DNA of 64,000 bases from Aradus depressus (lineage: Eukaryota > Arthropoda > Insecta > Hemiptera > Aradidae): the NCBI GenBank assembly GCA_963662175.1, contig OY759219.1, forward strand, positions 25,214,908 through 25,278,907, given 5' to 3'. Made by a program: the position numbers and the translations under genes. Below, in pieces: positions 11,543-21,782 of the stretch. The notes beneath the pieces were generated by a model, which did not search any database, was not told where the DNA came from, and was given only the letters and a program-made list of their open reading frames with translations. Within the stretch, counting starts at the first letter, position 1. Each line of letters begins with the position of its first letter.

Positions 11543-11845
11543 TGACACACACTTAGCCCCACACTATTTAGTATTGCCATTAATAAGGTTCTGGAAGTTT
11601 TTGATGCGCCAGTTCGTGGAATGCTTTACGCCGATGACTTATTCTTGATATATTCTGCAGAAGAATGTCTAGTAACTTTACAGGGACAGATTCAGACTGC
11701 TATTGATAAGGTCACAGGTTGGTTAGCTAGTGTTGGATTTAACGTCTCATTAACAAAAACCATTGCGGTCCTTTTTAGCAAAAGACGTCCTACAGTGATC
11801 CCAGCTCTCACATTATTTGGTAATTCAGTGAAGATGGCTGACACG
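11543..11845 (+). pseudogene. Non-LTR reverse transcriptase fragment with YADD
   Basis: The frame reads LSPTLFSIAINKVLEVFDAP, then VRGMLYADDLFLIYSAEEC, then VTGWLASVGFNVSLTKTIAVLFSKRRP. LSPTLF and YADD are the palm motifs of non-LTR reverse transcriptases; GF-VSLTKT is the following strand motif. This is the Jockey/I/R1 style of palm, clade unresolved. An in-frame TGA lies just upstream of the fragment. Downstream it ends abruptly at about 11845, where a Penelope-like H2 piece begins. Confidence 0.85.
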
Positions 11846-12000
11846 GTCCCCACACACACACAGCACAGCGGATAGAAGACAACTGACCGGTTGACAACTG
11901 AACCACTGATGATGACGCTGCTGCTTCGAAAACCGGTTCTGGCCTAAAATAAAACAGTATTTTTTATATGTTCTATCCAACAATTGTACCCTATAGTTTC
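11846..12000 (+). mobile_element. Penelope-like terminal-repeat fragment, family H2
   Basis: It runs from a CACACACAGCACAGCGG block through the ribozyme to CTAAAATAAAACAGT. The same order is found at 57386-57497 and 37860-38000. It abuts reverse transcriptase remains of a different element. Confidence 0.6.
11902..11943 (+). ncRNA. Hammerhead ribozyme motif, family H2
   Basis: CTGATGA is at 11906-11912, then an extra T. Stem II is GACGC/GCTTC (one mismatch), with GAAA at 11928-11931. Stem III is the palindrome AACC/GGTT with no loop, and the predicted cleavage is after C11939. Stem I pairs CCA before the core with TGG after the cut. All core bases are present. Confidence 0.75.
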
Positions 12001-12065
12001 ATTTTAAAATTAACTTTTCAGTTTTTAGTTATTTAGTTATTCACTATAGGTTAGCTTAAGTTAGG

Positions 12066-12096
12066 TTTTATGACCCCGCACGGCCACCATGGCCCC
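12066..12096 (-). repeat. SINE2 head fused to SINE1 tail
   Basis: On the minus strand, CCATGGTGGCCGTGCGG (SINE2 5' end) runs straight into GTCATAAAACCTAAC (SINE1 3' end). Both pieces are short, about 15 bp each, but the join is clean. Confidence 0.5.
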
Positions 12097-12208
12097 CCAT
12101 TTTATTATCTTATGGCTACGACTTTCCTACTCATAAATTAACCTTTTAATTTAAACTTATTTTTTTAGCTATAAAATTTCAAAAAGCCACTAGAGTACTA
12201 TAAATTTG

Positions 12209-12546
12209 TTTAGTTAGTTATTATGACTCATGTCCGGGCTTTAACTACGAGGTCATATCACCTACTACCAGAGCGCTCTTTCCTCACTCTGGTGGACATG
12301 AGCCCGACTCTAATGTGGGAGTCCTAAATTTTGCCTACCCTAAATATTTATTCACCTAGGATAGTGGTCTTTAACGAGTACCTACCTGACATCGTACAGG
12401 CTCGGGACCATCGCTTAACGTCCCATCTGAAGGACGCCTTCCTCAAGATTTTATCATTTTCCAGATAAAAAACCTAAGAGCCGAGTTTCGAACTCTTGAT
12501 CTTGAGCTCAGTAGCCAAGCACGGTATCTCTGAGCTACCGGCCTAT
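12209..12546 (-). repeat. Near full-length SINE1, subfamily B
   Basis: Head, subfamily B linker (with ATTTTATCATTTTCCAG change), centre, palindromic block and AATAACTAACTAA tail are all present. The B box is damaged (GAACTC for GAACCC on the plus strand). Confidence 0.9.
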
Positions 12547-13340
12547 CGTATAATTATAATTAACAGTTCTATTGACGTAAGTGTTTGATCCGCCTTTTTA
12601 AACATGATTTTTAACTTTTAAATAAAATTATGAATTGCACATAATAAGAGAGTGGAGTGGAGAGTGTGGAGCAGAGTTCCCCCCCTACCATACGTACATA
12701 ATGGTGTGAAGGCTGGAGACGGAGACTGAAGACACGGGGGTGTGTTACCATGACAACCAGGCCTGAACCACCATGCGTGGTCTAATGGGGCCCCCCCCCC
12801 TCGCCCCCACTCCCAATTAACTTGCCCCTAATCCTCTCACAGGATAGATAATGCCCATCCCGATAATCCTCCATCTAGCTCAGCCCACCAAACCATTACC
12901 AGGAGCTCTGGATCCCTCAGGACCAACCTTCCTAACATAGCCAGACTTGAGCAACCCTAATTTGCTTATAACAGTTTAAAATTGATTATTATCTTTACAC
13001 TCGTTAAGGTAAAATAATGAGATTAGTGAAAGTTACATTGTATCTGGATATATCATACATTTTTACTTTCTTATACCTTGTGATTAAGAAAAAATGTATT
13101 GTTAAATAAAACTAAATAAATAATAATTAGATAAATAATTAATAAAAATAAACAAATTAAATAATAATAATTATATATAAACAATAAGAATTATCACATT
13201 TCCTGTAGATTTTTATAACTGGTCTTCTATTTAATTTTGATTTCTACAGTAATTTTCGAAAAGGGCCCTAGAAAAGTATCAAAAGTTCAAGACGTGTTAT
13301 TTTTAAGAAAGTGCACGTAATTTTTTAAAAAAAAATTTCA
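12547..13340. other. Gene-free stretch
   Basis: A C-rich part near 12780-12960 is followed by AT-rich DNA. No coding sequence recognised. Confidence 0.5.
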
Positions 13341-13460
13341 ATTATGAAAAGTTTGTCATTTGGGTTTCTAAAGAGATCTTCATCTTGTCTTCTAAATTTT
13401 GCAAAAATATTAAATCTAATCCAAGAATTTACGAGAACAAATATTGGGTTTATTTTCTTA

Positions 13461-13461
13461 A

Positions 13462-13492
<31 letters not shown>

Positions 13493-13645
13493 ATTTTTCT
13501 TTTTACAAATTTACATTAATAATAATAATAATAATAGTCTTTATTTATTTTTCTTTTTACAGATGTACATTAATAATAATAATAATAATAGTCTTTATTT
13601 ATTTTTCTTTTTACAAATGTACATTAATAATAATAATATTGACCG
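13461..13645 (-). repeat. Three tandem copies of a LINE 3' end
   Basis: A unit of (AAT)n, AGTCTTTATTTATTTTTC and TTTTTACAAATGTACATT occurs three times in a row (units about 56 bp). In minus orientation each is a 3' UTR end finishing in (TTA)n. It lies downstream of the LINE coding remnant at 13822-14310 on the same strand, so it is probably that element's tandemly repeated 3' end. Confidence 0.8.
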
Positions 13646-13821
13646 ACAATACTCATGGTCAAATTGACCGTCTGAGGGGTTATCTCTTCTATTTCTACTC
13701 ACACATATAATTCAAATACAAATACAAATGCAGTAATTTACAAAGTTAACCTAAATGATCCTTAAAAAAAAACTAACAAAAAAAAAACAAAAAAAAAAAA
13801 CATCTTGCTGTTTATATATCA

Positions 13822-14310
13822 CTAATAATTAAACTCTGAAACCAGCTCAAATCTATATTTCCAGGCGGCTTTGCAATAGTTAATTAAACTTTTGTAATTT
13901 CGTCCATTTACATATTCAATAAACTGAGCATAGTTTAACTCTGCTTTACTAAAATAGATGAGACGAAATTCTTTTAAGATGGGGCATACGGCAATAAAGT
14001 GAAACACATCTTCATCTTGCTTGTTATACATGGAGCAATTTCCTTAGTGTAAGAATACTTATTTAAATAAAGAAGTTCACCTTGTACCTTCAGCACCCAG
14101 CTTATCGAATTCGCATCCATCTCTGAGAAAATAACTTTATTATCTGTAACTAACTGTTTATATAAAGTATGCTTGGTACTATTTATTGATTTTAATTTAT
14201 ATTCATTAATAAATTTATCTCTTACTTTATATACAATATCATTCCCTTTTATTCTGCCATCCAAAAAGTCAGTAATATTAACATTACAGTTGTTACAAAT
14301 AGATTGCATT
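13822..14310 (-). pseudogene. Non-LTR retroelement C-terminus, one frameshift
   Basis: Two minus-strand frames join near 14035. The first reads NNCNVNITDFLDGRIKGNDI to LLYLNKYSYTKEIAPC. The second reads YNKQDEDVFHFIAVCPILKE to YRFELVSEFNY and a stop. The spacing of C, then HF and C in DVFHFIAVCP is the C-terminal zinc-like knuckle of many arthropod non-LTR elements. The clade (CR1- or Jockey-like) is unresolved. The reverse transcriptase core is missing and one base is lost or gained at the join. Confidence 0.65.
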
Positions 14311-14460
14311 TCGTTATACCAAAATACCTTTTTATCGATGACATTCCTTGTAACAATGTTTATATATCTATAAGAGTTTATTTTCTTAAATCTACATTAT
14401 TAAAATTAAAAACTAAACATTGAATCAAACAAAAAGAAAAATCTTAAAAACTCTAAATTC

Positions 14461-15003
14461 TTTTTTTTTTTTTTTTTTTATTTTTTTTTTTATTTATTTT
14501 TTTTTATTTATTTGCAATCTATATACATTTTATATAATGAGCAAATATGTTAACTCCATGCTTAAGTGTCTATGCCACATGTTGGGAGAGGTCAGCCAGC
14601 GCTGACACTCCCTAGAGACTAGTACAATGTTTAGATTTCCCTTAGAAGATCTCGAGGCCACCTCCTATTCAGACGGCGTGGAGGATTGTCAGGATGGGAT
14701 TGAGAGGATAGGACTTGTGCAAATGGGTTAGGATGGGATGAAAGTTTATTGTGGAAATTTAAGAATCGGGATTGGACGTGTTCTTGGACGGTTGGGATGT
14801 TTAGGTCTTCATGGAGTAATTTATTGGTGACGTAGAAGGGATCATTTACAATTCGACGTAGGACTTTGGACTGGAAAGCTTGGATGCTGTTTATATTGGA
14901 TTGTTTGGCTGTACCCCATAGTTCGAGGCCGTATGTCCATATTGGGCGTATTATAGTAGTCTTGTAAATGGTCAGTTTGTTGGCAGTAGAAAGTTTTGAT
15001 TTT
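14461..15003 (-). pseudogene. Jockey-like LINE ORF2 C-terminus with 3' UTR
   Basis: An open minus-strand frame without a start codon (about 15003 to 14628) reads KLSTANKLTIYKTTIIRPIW, TYGLELWGTAKQSNI, FQSKVLRRIVNDPFYVTNKL and ends PPRRLNRRWPRDLLREI stop. This is the thumb and C-terminus of a Jockey-clade reverse transcriptase, and it matches the copy at 4823-5320. The 3' UTR runs to the A-rich tail seen as the T tract at 14461-14500. It is 5'-truncated but open to its stop codon, so it is younger than its relative. Confidence 0.82.
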
Positions 15004-15655
15004 GGTCTAAACTAAATTCTTAAAACTAATTCAATTTTTTTTTTGTTTCATAATTTTGACCATTCTTGAAATTTAAGTTATATATTTCTGGGCATATATC
15101 CTGTACAGTACCTTCTTTGCTGAACAATTTCACCGTCAATTCACTTCTATTTAGTTCATCACATCTTAAGCCTAAACACCATTCTCCATATTCACTCAGA
15201 CCGTCTCCATTGACTCCAGGCCTCGACTCGTCTCTACACACACTAAAAAACAGCTGATGGTCGTGTTTTTTTTTTACTCATTTGTTTTAAAAGAAAATTG
15301 TTTTTTATAGAAAAATAAATATAATAAATTCTTTTATATTAATAATTTAATCATTTTAATGTGTGTATTTTTTTTTATACATCACAACCTATAATATAAG
15401 GAATTATTGTAATCGTGCGAAAATCCGAGATCGAGGTTTCAACTGATTTTCACGTTTCCAAGGTCCCCTGAATACGTATTAATCACTTTCGCGATAATGT
15501 CTGTTAACGCGTTGTCAAAATTGCAAACTCTCTACCACATCAACGATTGTAGCTATGGACTTGAAATATGGAATGAAGAGGTAACATTTTTTTGACTGAC
15601 AAGACACCGCCTATATTTATAACTTATAATACATAGTATGTAATTACTAATTACA
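15004..15655. other. Gene-free stretch
   Basis: AT-rich DNA with T runs near 15030 and 15265. A CGTGCGAAAATCCGAGATCGAG block near 15413 repeats one near 7537. No gene seen. Confidence 0.5.
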
Positions 15656-15659
15656 TGTA

Positions 15660-15768
15660 TGTCGCATCCGAAGGTCGGCGTGCTCAAGGCTTTATTCTCC
15701 TTCTAGAAAACAAAAATATGAACCCGCGATCTTGAGATGAGTAGACAAGCACGCTACCTTCGGACAGT
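15660..15768 (-). repeat. SINE1 5' part, degraded
   Basis: It keeps the CATCCGAAGG-CGGCGTGCTCAAGG block, a shortened linker, and a head with GCGATCTTGAGATGAGTAG. The A box is poorly preserved. Confidence 0.65.
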
Positions 15769-16204
15769 TGAGTGGCGGAAGACAGGATGATGAAATATGA
15801 GTTGGGTTGGTCAGTGTGTAGGCTGTTTGCCAACAGTGGACAGGGACGGGGCGTGTGTCCGAGAGGTGAAGGGTCAAACAGACACAACCCCCTTAGATAA
15901 ATGTGTTTTGAATGCAGGTCCAGGTCACCCTAGCATCCTCCCCTCTGTGGCCACACTATGGCCTCTTCTAATCCTGTTTGTACCCAGTCTCAAATCACAT
16001 CCTCATTAACACATCATTCAAACACTTCACACTATACAATATTCCACTCCAACCTGTTTACAAATTCTCCTATATTAATAATAATAGTAATAATTGCGCT
16101 ATAACAGGCGCTATGAGCGAATAGCTAAAATGAACTAGCAAAAAAGGTGCTGACGTAGGTACTGAGTCAAAAGAAGCGATCTCCCGGCCTGAAGTAATGT
16201 AATA

Positions 16205-16890
16205 CAGTGGAATCCCGATATTTCGTATCCCGATTATTCGTATTTCCAGCTAATTCGTACAAAGTTGCCGGTCCCCAGAGAAAATCCCGATAAGTGGTAT
16301 AAAAACAATGCATTTCGGACCCCTCGGTAATTCGTATTATTTTTATGCTCGAGGTCACTTAAAACGTCTTATAATTCGTATGTTCAGCGTAAAAACCTCG
16401 TTAATTCGTACTGTTTTCAAGAGGTGGCGAGAGGACAGTGAGAGACGAGAGAGCAGAATGAGTGCGAGATAAATGTTTTCTAGGAAATCACTTGATTCCT
16501 ACAGAACCAAAGGGGAGAGCGAGTGAGAGAAACAAGTTTTCTATGAAATCTCATGCAATTCGTACTCTTTTCACTGAAAGGAAATGAGGAGAAGAGAGGA
16601 GAGGGGGAAAGTTTTAGCAATTTTATTAATCTTTTCTAACATTTTTTCGAACAAATGTTTGATTAGTGTTTATTTAATCTAGAACATAAGTATGTACATA
16701 TTTTTAATTGCATGTATTGTTTATTGCATAGTTTTTATTCTTACCACATTGTACATACCTCTTAATACATACATATTTGCATTAATACGTTTTTAATTTT
16801 TTTTATTTTGTACTCCCGATAATTGGTAATCCCGGTAATTCGTACCAAACCGTCAGTCCCCTGACCATATGAATTATCGGGATTCTACTG
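16205..16890. mobile_element. Pogo/Tigger-like element, 686 bp, TA TSD
   Basis: The left end CAGTGGAATCCCGATATTTC and right end (inverted) CAGTAGAATCCCGATAATTC match over about 20 bp. TA dinucleotides flank both ends (16203-16204, 16891-16892). A CAGTGGAATCCCGAT-type end with a TA target is typical of the pogo/Tigger branch of Tc1/mariner. CCCGATAATTCGTA-like motifs repeat inside. At 686 bp with no transposase frame it is non-autonomous. Confidence 0.85.
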
Positions 16891-16892
16891 TA

Positions 16893-17066
16893 ACGGTCTC
16901 GGGCCGGGGGAGTATCGAACGGGGGGTGGTTTTTAGCCGGCGAAACCGGCATAAGGAGAGCCGATCCTCGGGGGTATCTTCTCGGTCTCCGAAAGGAGAA
17001 GAACCGAGGCGGGCCCAGTACCGACTGGTGAACGTGATAAGATTCTCCACCTTCCTCATAAAAAAA
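16893..17066 (+). repeat. GC-rich block ending in an A run
   Basis: A GC-rich segment starting ACGGTCTCGGGCCGGGGGAG has AGCCGGCGAAACCGGC and ends ATAAAAAAAA. It sits beside the pogo element, and the sequence left of that element (CGATCTCCCGGCCTGAAGTAATG) may belong to the same unit. It looks like a retroposed RNA, but I do not recognise it. Confidence 0.35.
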
Positions 17067-17239
17067 AAGTAAAAATAATAATACTAATTCTTATTTCCAT
17101 TAAACCGTAACATGGTAATAATTTTATTGCCAAAGAAATTCTACAGAGAATTTACAGGTAACGTCAATTTTTTCCATTTTTACTTAAATTTAAAATTAAT
17201 AAAATCAGCTCTTTTTTAAAAAGTTGCTTTATATTTTTA

Positions 17240-17757
17240 CTAGCAGTAATACCCGGCGTTGCCCGGGGAACTTTGACTTTTCTCCCAATATCTCCTATAA
17301 AGCTATTCAGTTCCTCGACAGTACATTCATGATGTTAGAATTTTCAATTATTCATACGGAATAAGGCTTATAGTCCTTCAACTGTAGTAACGCTAGCTTT
17401 GGAGCTAAAACTAATTTATTCAAAAAGATTTCTCATTAATCGTTGCAATGGTTTTCGAGTTACAAAGATTGCGTGAGTGGATGCTGGGATGGACCAGGGG
17501 TTGATTAAAAAATAGACCTTAACCTTCCGGTAGATAAAACTTATCTATTCAAAAAGATTCCTCATTAATCATTGCAGTGGTTTTTGAGTTACAAAGATTG
17601 CGTGGGTGGATGGACCAGATATTGAGGTACTAATACGCCTATAACCTTCCACAGACGATGACGAACAAATTAAAAAAAAAATTAATCAAATCCATCAAGC
17701 CGTTCGTGAGTTATACAACGGTACAACGCACAGACATTTTCAGCTTTATATATATGA
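17240..17757 (-). mobile_element. Short Helitron, both ends present
   Basis: On the minus strand it starts TCATATATATAAAGCTGAAA and ends in a hairpin (CCCGG/CCGGG around GCAACG) about ten bases before a terminal CTAG. It sits between A and T, as Helitrons do. The inside carries two related blocks (GATTAATGAGAAATCTTTTT and GTAACTC-AAAACCA) arranged as imperfect tandem repeats. At 518 bp without a Rep/helicase frame it is non-autonomous. The 3' part of a sister copy lies at 60262-60633. Confidence 0.85.
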
Positions 17758-17855
17758 TTAAAGTCTTTATTACTCAAAATTAATAGGATATATCATAAGA
17801 ATATTTACAATAAGATAGCTTATAATTTAGATACTTAAGCAGATATTAACTCTTA

Positions 17856-18424
17856 GGCAGTCTGCACACGGAGCTACTCAAAAGTAACTAACTGGTTTGT
17901 GATTGAAGTTACTAAACGGTTACTGATTCTCGAGATCGATATCACTAGTTTCTTCTGAGCAACCATGGAAGCAGAACCCTCATCATTGTATATCGTGGGT
18001 AGTGATTCCAGTGATGAAGTCATTATAGTGTATTATCGGCCAGAAATTTCGGCCACCGATTACTTGCAGCTAAAGAACACTTGATGACGCTAAACTTTTC
18101 GGCTTCTATCGTATGCATAAAGACAGTTATTAAGAACTTAGTACAACTATTTCCCCTGCCCTACGAAGGTGGGAGGTGTTTTCCGCTAATAGCCTGGTGA
18201 TCATTCATGTCCACAGGTTTCAAGAAACTGAGGAACTGAGTCACTTGGTGACTGGATAGCTGAGTCAGCAGAAACTAGTTAGAGACACATTACCAATCAG
18301 TATGTAACTAGTAGCCCCGCGTGCAGTATCCCGTTCGATTACATAAGAAGTGATTCAAAGTAAACTGCTTAGTAATTTGTGTCACTGATCAGTTTCTGTT
18401 GAGTAGCTCCGTGTGCAGACGGCC
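17856..18424. mobile_element. PIF/Harbinger-like element, 569 bp, TTA TSD
   Basis: The ends are GGCAGTCTGCACACGGAGCT and, inverted, GGCCGTCTGCACACGGAGCT. Homology continues through ACTCAA. TTA flanks both sides (17853-17855, 18425-18427). A GGCCGTCTGCACACGG-type end with a 3-bp TWA target fits PIF/Harbinger. It is too short for a transposase and is inserted in a Penelope-like family P copy. Confidence 0.85.
17965..18084 (+). CDS. Short ORF inside the Harbinger-like element
   Basis: Thirty-nine codons reading MEAEPSSLYIVGSDSSDEV and ending DYLQLKNT stop. The acidic/serine start is like many TE-encoded N-terminal leaders, but I do not recognise a domain. It may be the truncated first exon of the parent element's transposase or its accessory protein. 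The function is unknown, and the element's small size makes a working product unlikely. Confidence 0.3.
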   Translation: MEAEPSSLYIVGSDSSDEVIIVYYRPEISATDYLQLKNT

Positions 18425-18747
18425 TTAGACTGACTAGAATAAATAAATATTTGAAAATATGAGTACGAAAATAATAATTTTATACAGTGGATAAACTATA
18501 TAATAAATATAGCATTAATTTTTTTTTCAATTTAATTAAAATTAAGATAATATTTTTTGATAACTTTTCCAGAAGTGCCTTTTTCACGACGACATTTCCG
18601 GACATCCCACGTCACATCCTCCTGACACACACCTTGCTAGAATATCAGTTTACCCACCTCTTCCTCTTCATTCAACGAATACAATACATCTCCAAAAAGG
18701 ACATATGTTCATCCTGTTAAAAAAAACTTTATGTTTTCAATAATTAC

Positions 18748-18957
18748 AGTTTAGTTAGTTATTATGACTCATGCCCGGGCTTTAACTATGAGGTCATATC
18801 ACCTATTGCCAGAGCGCTCTGGTGGACGTGAGCACGACCATACAGTAGGAGTCCTGGACATTTATTGTACATACTCGGGATAATCTCTTAACTTTCATCC
18901 GAAGGACGGCGTGCTCAAGGTTTTTTCATCTCCCAGATAAAAACCTAACGGCCTCGC
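18748..18957 (-). repeat. SINE1, subfamily B, head missing
   Basis: The tail (TTAGTTAGTTATTATGACTC), palindromic block, centre and AAGGTTTTTTCATCTCCCAG linker are present. The sequence ends at GGCCTCG, before the B box. Confidence 0.85.
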
Positions 18958-19464
18958 GAAAGTGAGCATTATTGTTACAATTTATAAGAGCGTTTAAACA
19001 AATAATTTATCTCTCACCTTACTTTCAATCTTATTTTAAGACTACTTCCCCAGTAATAGAAAGTATTGGGGAAGTTATTTAATCAGTCACAAATTTCACT
19101 GGATAACTGAGAATAAAATTTAAAATAAATAAAATTAGATAAAAGTACACAAAATATTTATGATTCTAGATTATCTTTATAAAGCGTGTTAAACTTCGTG
19201 CAATCGCTCTTCAGAGATTAATATAACATAAGAAAGGGAAATAAATGCAAGTTATAATAGTGGTTAACAGAAACAAAATAAGAATAATATAATAGAGATA
19301 AGTAAATGAATTAAAATTAATAATATTAACAAAAAAAAATAGTATGAACAAAGACAAATTAATTATTGAGAAATAAGAGTTAACTTAAAACGTTATTTCT
19401 TTATCAATTGTTCTTATTATTATTTTATTTTATTTTTGGTTATATATTGAGATTCTGAATATAT
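18958..19464. other. Gene-free AT-rich stretch
   Basis: Very AT-rich; I see no gene. Short A-rich and TTATT-rich tracts occur throughout. Confidence 0.5.
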
Positions 19465-19550
19465 AAACCTCAAAAGCCGGCTAACATTAAATAATAAAAT
19501 ATGTGAGAGATCAATCTGTGTTTTTATTTTGCAACCTGTATAGCAAATAT
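19465..19550 (+). mobile_element. Penelope-like family H3 fragment
   Basis: It begins in the middle of the H3 ribozyme (CTCAAAAGCCGGCTAAC) and continues with ATAAAATATGTGAGAG and a TATTTTGCAACCTG stretch. The same order follows the ribozyme at 32930-33014. Only the 3' half of the hammerhead remains. Confidence 0.6.
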
Positions 19551-19575
19551 TCGTTTCGGGAAAACTATCATTAAT

Positions 19576-19682
19576 TTATTTGCTGATCTTTATATCTTCT
19601 TGTAAATATTCTTGTATTGATTCGGTTCTGCAGCATAAATAATATAAGAAAAAAATTGAAATACAATAAAGATCAGCAAAAA
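19576..19682. repeat. Small inverted repeat
   Basis: TTTGCTGATCTTTAT at the left is repeated inverted as ATAAAGATCAGCAAA at the right, about 75 bp apart. It may be a tiny MITE; no TSD was identified. Confidence 0.5.
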
Positions 19683-20974
19683 TCCCGGAACATCCATTTG
19701 CAATGTGGTAAATACCAAAAATAAATTGTGAAAAAAATAAAGCTGAGAGAAAATTATATATTATTGTATATTATTTTAGTATTACTTTTGTTTTCAATTC
19801 ATATATAGTGGGCAATCTGCCAAAGAATCGAAAAGAAAAATACCTTTAGTTGTTGTCTAAATCCAAACATCAAAATCATTAATCAATCAATCATTAAAAA
19901 TTGATATAGTTTGTCGTTTTTATTAACTAGAAGCATCTCAAATCCATTAATATCCTATTGAACGTTGACGGCACTGTTTATGAATGAGAGAAACGTGTTT
20001 GAATGGATGGACGACAGACAGGAAGGCTGGGATAGACCTTCATGTAGAGATAATAGAAATAATTGGCTTTATTATTCGTAGCCGATGCATCGGTTATTGA
20101 TGTGCTCAGCTGCGGAGTGTCATATGGTGAGACATCCGTATGAAAATGTTAAATATACAACCCTGTTAGGACATTAAAGAGTCACGGGAGACAGATGCAT
20201 CCCAGGGGGTAGGGATGAGACAAAATGCAAAACAGGAAACCCTGGCAGTTTTTCACACTCGACTTGGGTCCCTGGGCCCTCCAGGAGGGGTGTAAAGGGT
20301 GAGAGAAAAAACAGCATATGAGGGGTGCAGTTCTGGGGTGTTTGAGGGGTAGAGAAGGGTTTGATAAAAAAAAAAAAAAAAAAAAAAAAGTGATTTGAAT
20401 AGGGACCAAAATTAAAGGGTTGTATAGAAGGTTCCCGACGATAACTGGCGGCCTTATAATGTATGTATGGAATCGGATATACATGAAAAAAGGGTTGTCA
20501 GTGGAAGGGGAAAGGGCTACCGTATCTTTTATGGGGGTCCCTGTTGGGTCTGGGACGGCTGCTCTGTCTCTTGTACAATGCTCCACTAACCACATCCCCA
20601 CATCACAACCCCAGTCCCAGTCTTATAACTGTCACTTCCGTCTGCATAAACAGACTCCTCGCGTTTACCAAACTATCTTATAATACTCCAACAAGGCCCT
20701 CAACAAGTTTACTGAGGATACAACATAGGAATTTTGAGGAGGAGCAGGTTAGGGAGCTGCCTAGGGCGGCCAAAACAACAAATTATTTTTACTTTAAAAA
20801 TAAATTATTATAATATTATTCCATAATTTTTTTATTCACGTCACTATTTTTTAATAAAAATAATATTTTTAAATAATATTTTATCATAAATTTCGAGCTG
20901 TTTTTCCTCTTTAATGTGGGAGGGGGTCAAATTTTGGGCGTTTGCTTTGGGAGACAGGAACGCTCAGGCCGGTC
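19683..20974. other. Gene-free stretch with a GC-richer island
   Basis: The 20160-20620 part is GC-richer and holds a 20-bp A run (20368-20388). Open frames up to about 139 codons occur on both strands there, but they are proline- or phenylalanine-rich, run through the A run and match nothing I know. I do not call them genes. Confidence 0.45.
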
Positions 20975-21292
20975 TTGCCTATAAAAATAATCAATGATGT
21001 TTATTTCTGCTAAACCATAACATGGTAATAGGATATGTCACAAACTTTTGTACATGAAAATAGCTTATAAATTATTTTCTCAACCTATATTAAATCTTAA
21101 AACATAAACACATATGGGGTAAATAATAATAATTGTTTTTCAATATAAATAAATAAATTAATATACAATTCCTAATACAATAGATACTATTTATATTTTT
21201 AATTATTAATATTTTTACTTATATTTCTTTAAGATAAATCTTCTTATAGGACGATATTTTTGCGGGAGAACGGGCTCCTTCCTCAGGTCATA
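20975..21292 (-). mobile_element. Penelope-like element related to family P
   Basis: The outer end (TTTATTTCTGCTAAACC, AACATGGTAATAGGATATGTCA) matches family P at 52998, while the inner end carries a different, decayed hammerhead (21248-21290). It is a relative of family P with another ribozyme. Confidence 0.55.
21248..21290 (-). ncRNA. Degraded hammerhead-like motif, family H7
   Basis: On the minus strand GAC precedes CTGAGGA, an extra A, and stem II GGAG/CTCC. A run reading CGCAAAAATATC replaces the expected GAAA, and GTC follows, pairing with GAC as stem I. Stems I and II survive while the second core segment is damaged. Confidence 0.35.
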
Positions 21293-21782
21293 CGAAGCAT
21301 AATACAGAGAAAAAAATAAAATAAAATAAATTAACCAATATCATTAAAGGAAATAGAATGTAATTAAAGAAATTAGTAATGAAAATAAAAATATTTAAAT
21401 TTATTATGATGTAGGATATTGGTGGAGGAGCTCTGCCAAGAAAATAAAAATGAATGCAAAAATTAAATGTTTTATATACGAAACACGACACTTAGTTATT
21501 TTTCATTTTTTGAACAATGAAAAAAAAAATTACATTTTCGAATAAGGGGTTTTCTCTAATATAAATATTTTTAATTGAATTTGAAATGTTTCTCTTGTAT
21601 TTATTCCTTTCAAGAAGTGGGGAAGGGCATTATAGAAGTTGATTCCTTTATGAGTCATATTTCTTTCAATAAGAGAGGAACAATGTTTAGTTATCCGAAA
21701 TTCTTCTTTCTTCCTGGTTTCGTAATCATGACTAGAATTGTTGAGAGGGAAAATATTTATATATTTTGTAATGACAATTATT

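Larger units (their letters stand above)
17070..18625 (-). mobile_element. Penelope-like family P copy, split by two nested elements
   Basis: Three segments (17070-17239, 17758-17855, 18425-18625) line up in order with the uninterrupted family P copy at 52975-53400: ATTAAACC-TAACATGGTAATA, then ATAAGATAGCTTATAA, then AATTAAAATTAAGATAA and an AGAAGTGCCTTTTTCACGACG ribozyme remnant. A Helitron sits in the first gap and a Harbinger element in the second. The hammerhead here is badly mutated. Confidence 0.65.

Noticed and set aside
13344..13667. A 107-codon frame with repeated SLYLFFFLQ peptides.
   Set aside because: It is a translation of the tandem LINE 3' end units and their AAT runs, not a protein repeat.
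20182..20601. A 139-codon minus-strand frame.
   Set aside because: It runs through a 20-base homopolymer (a poly-F stretch) and has no family features, so it is probably chance.
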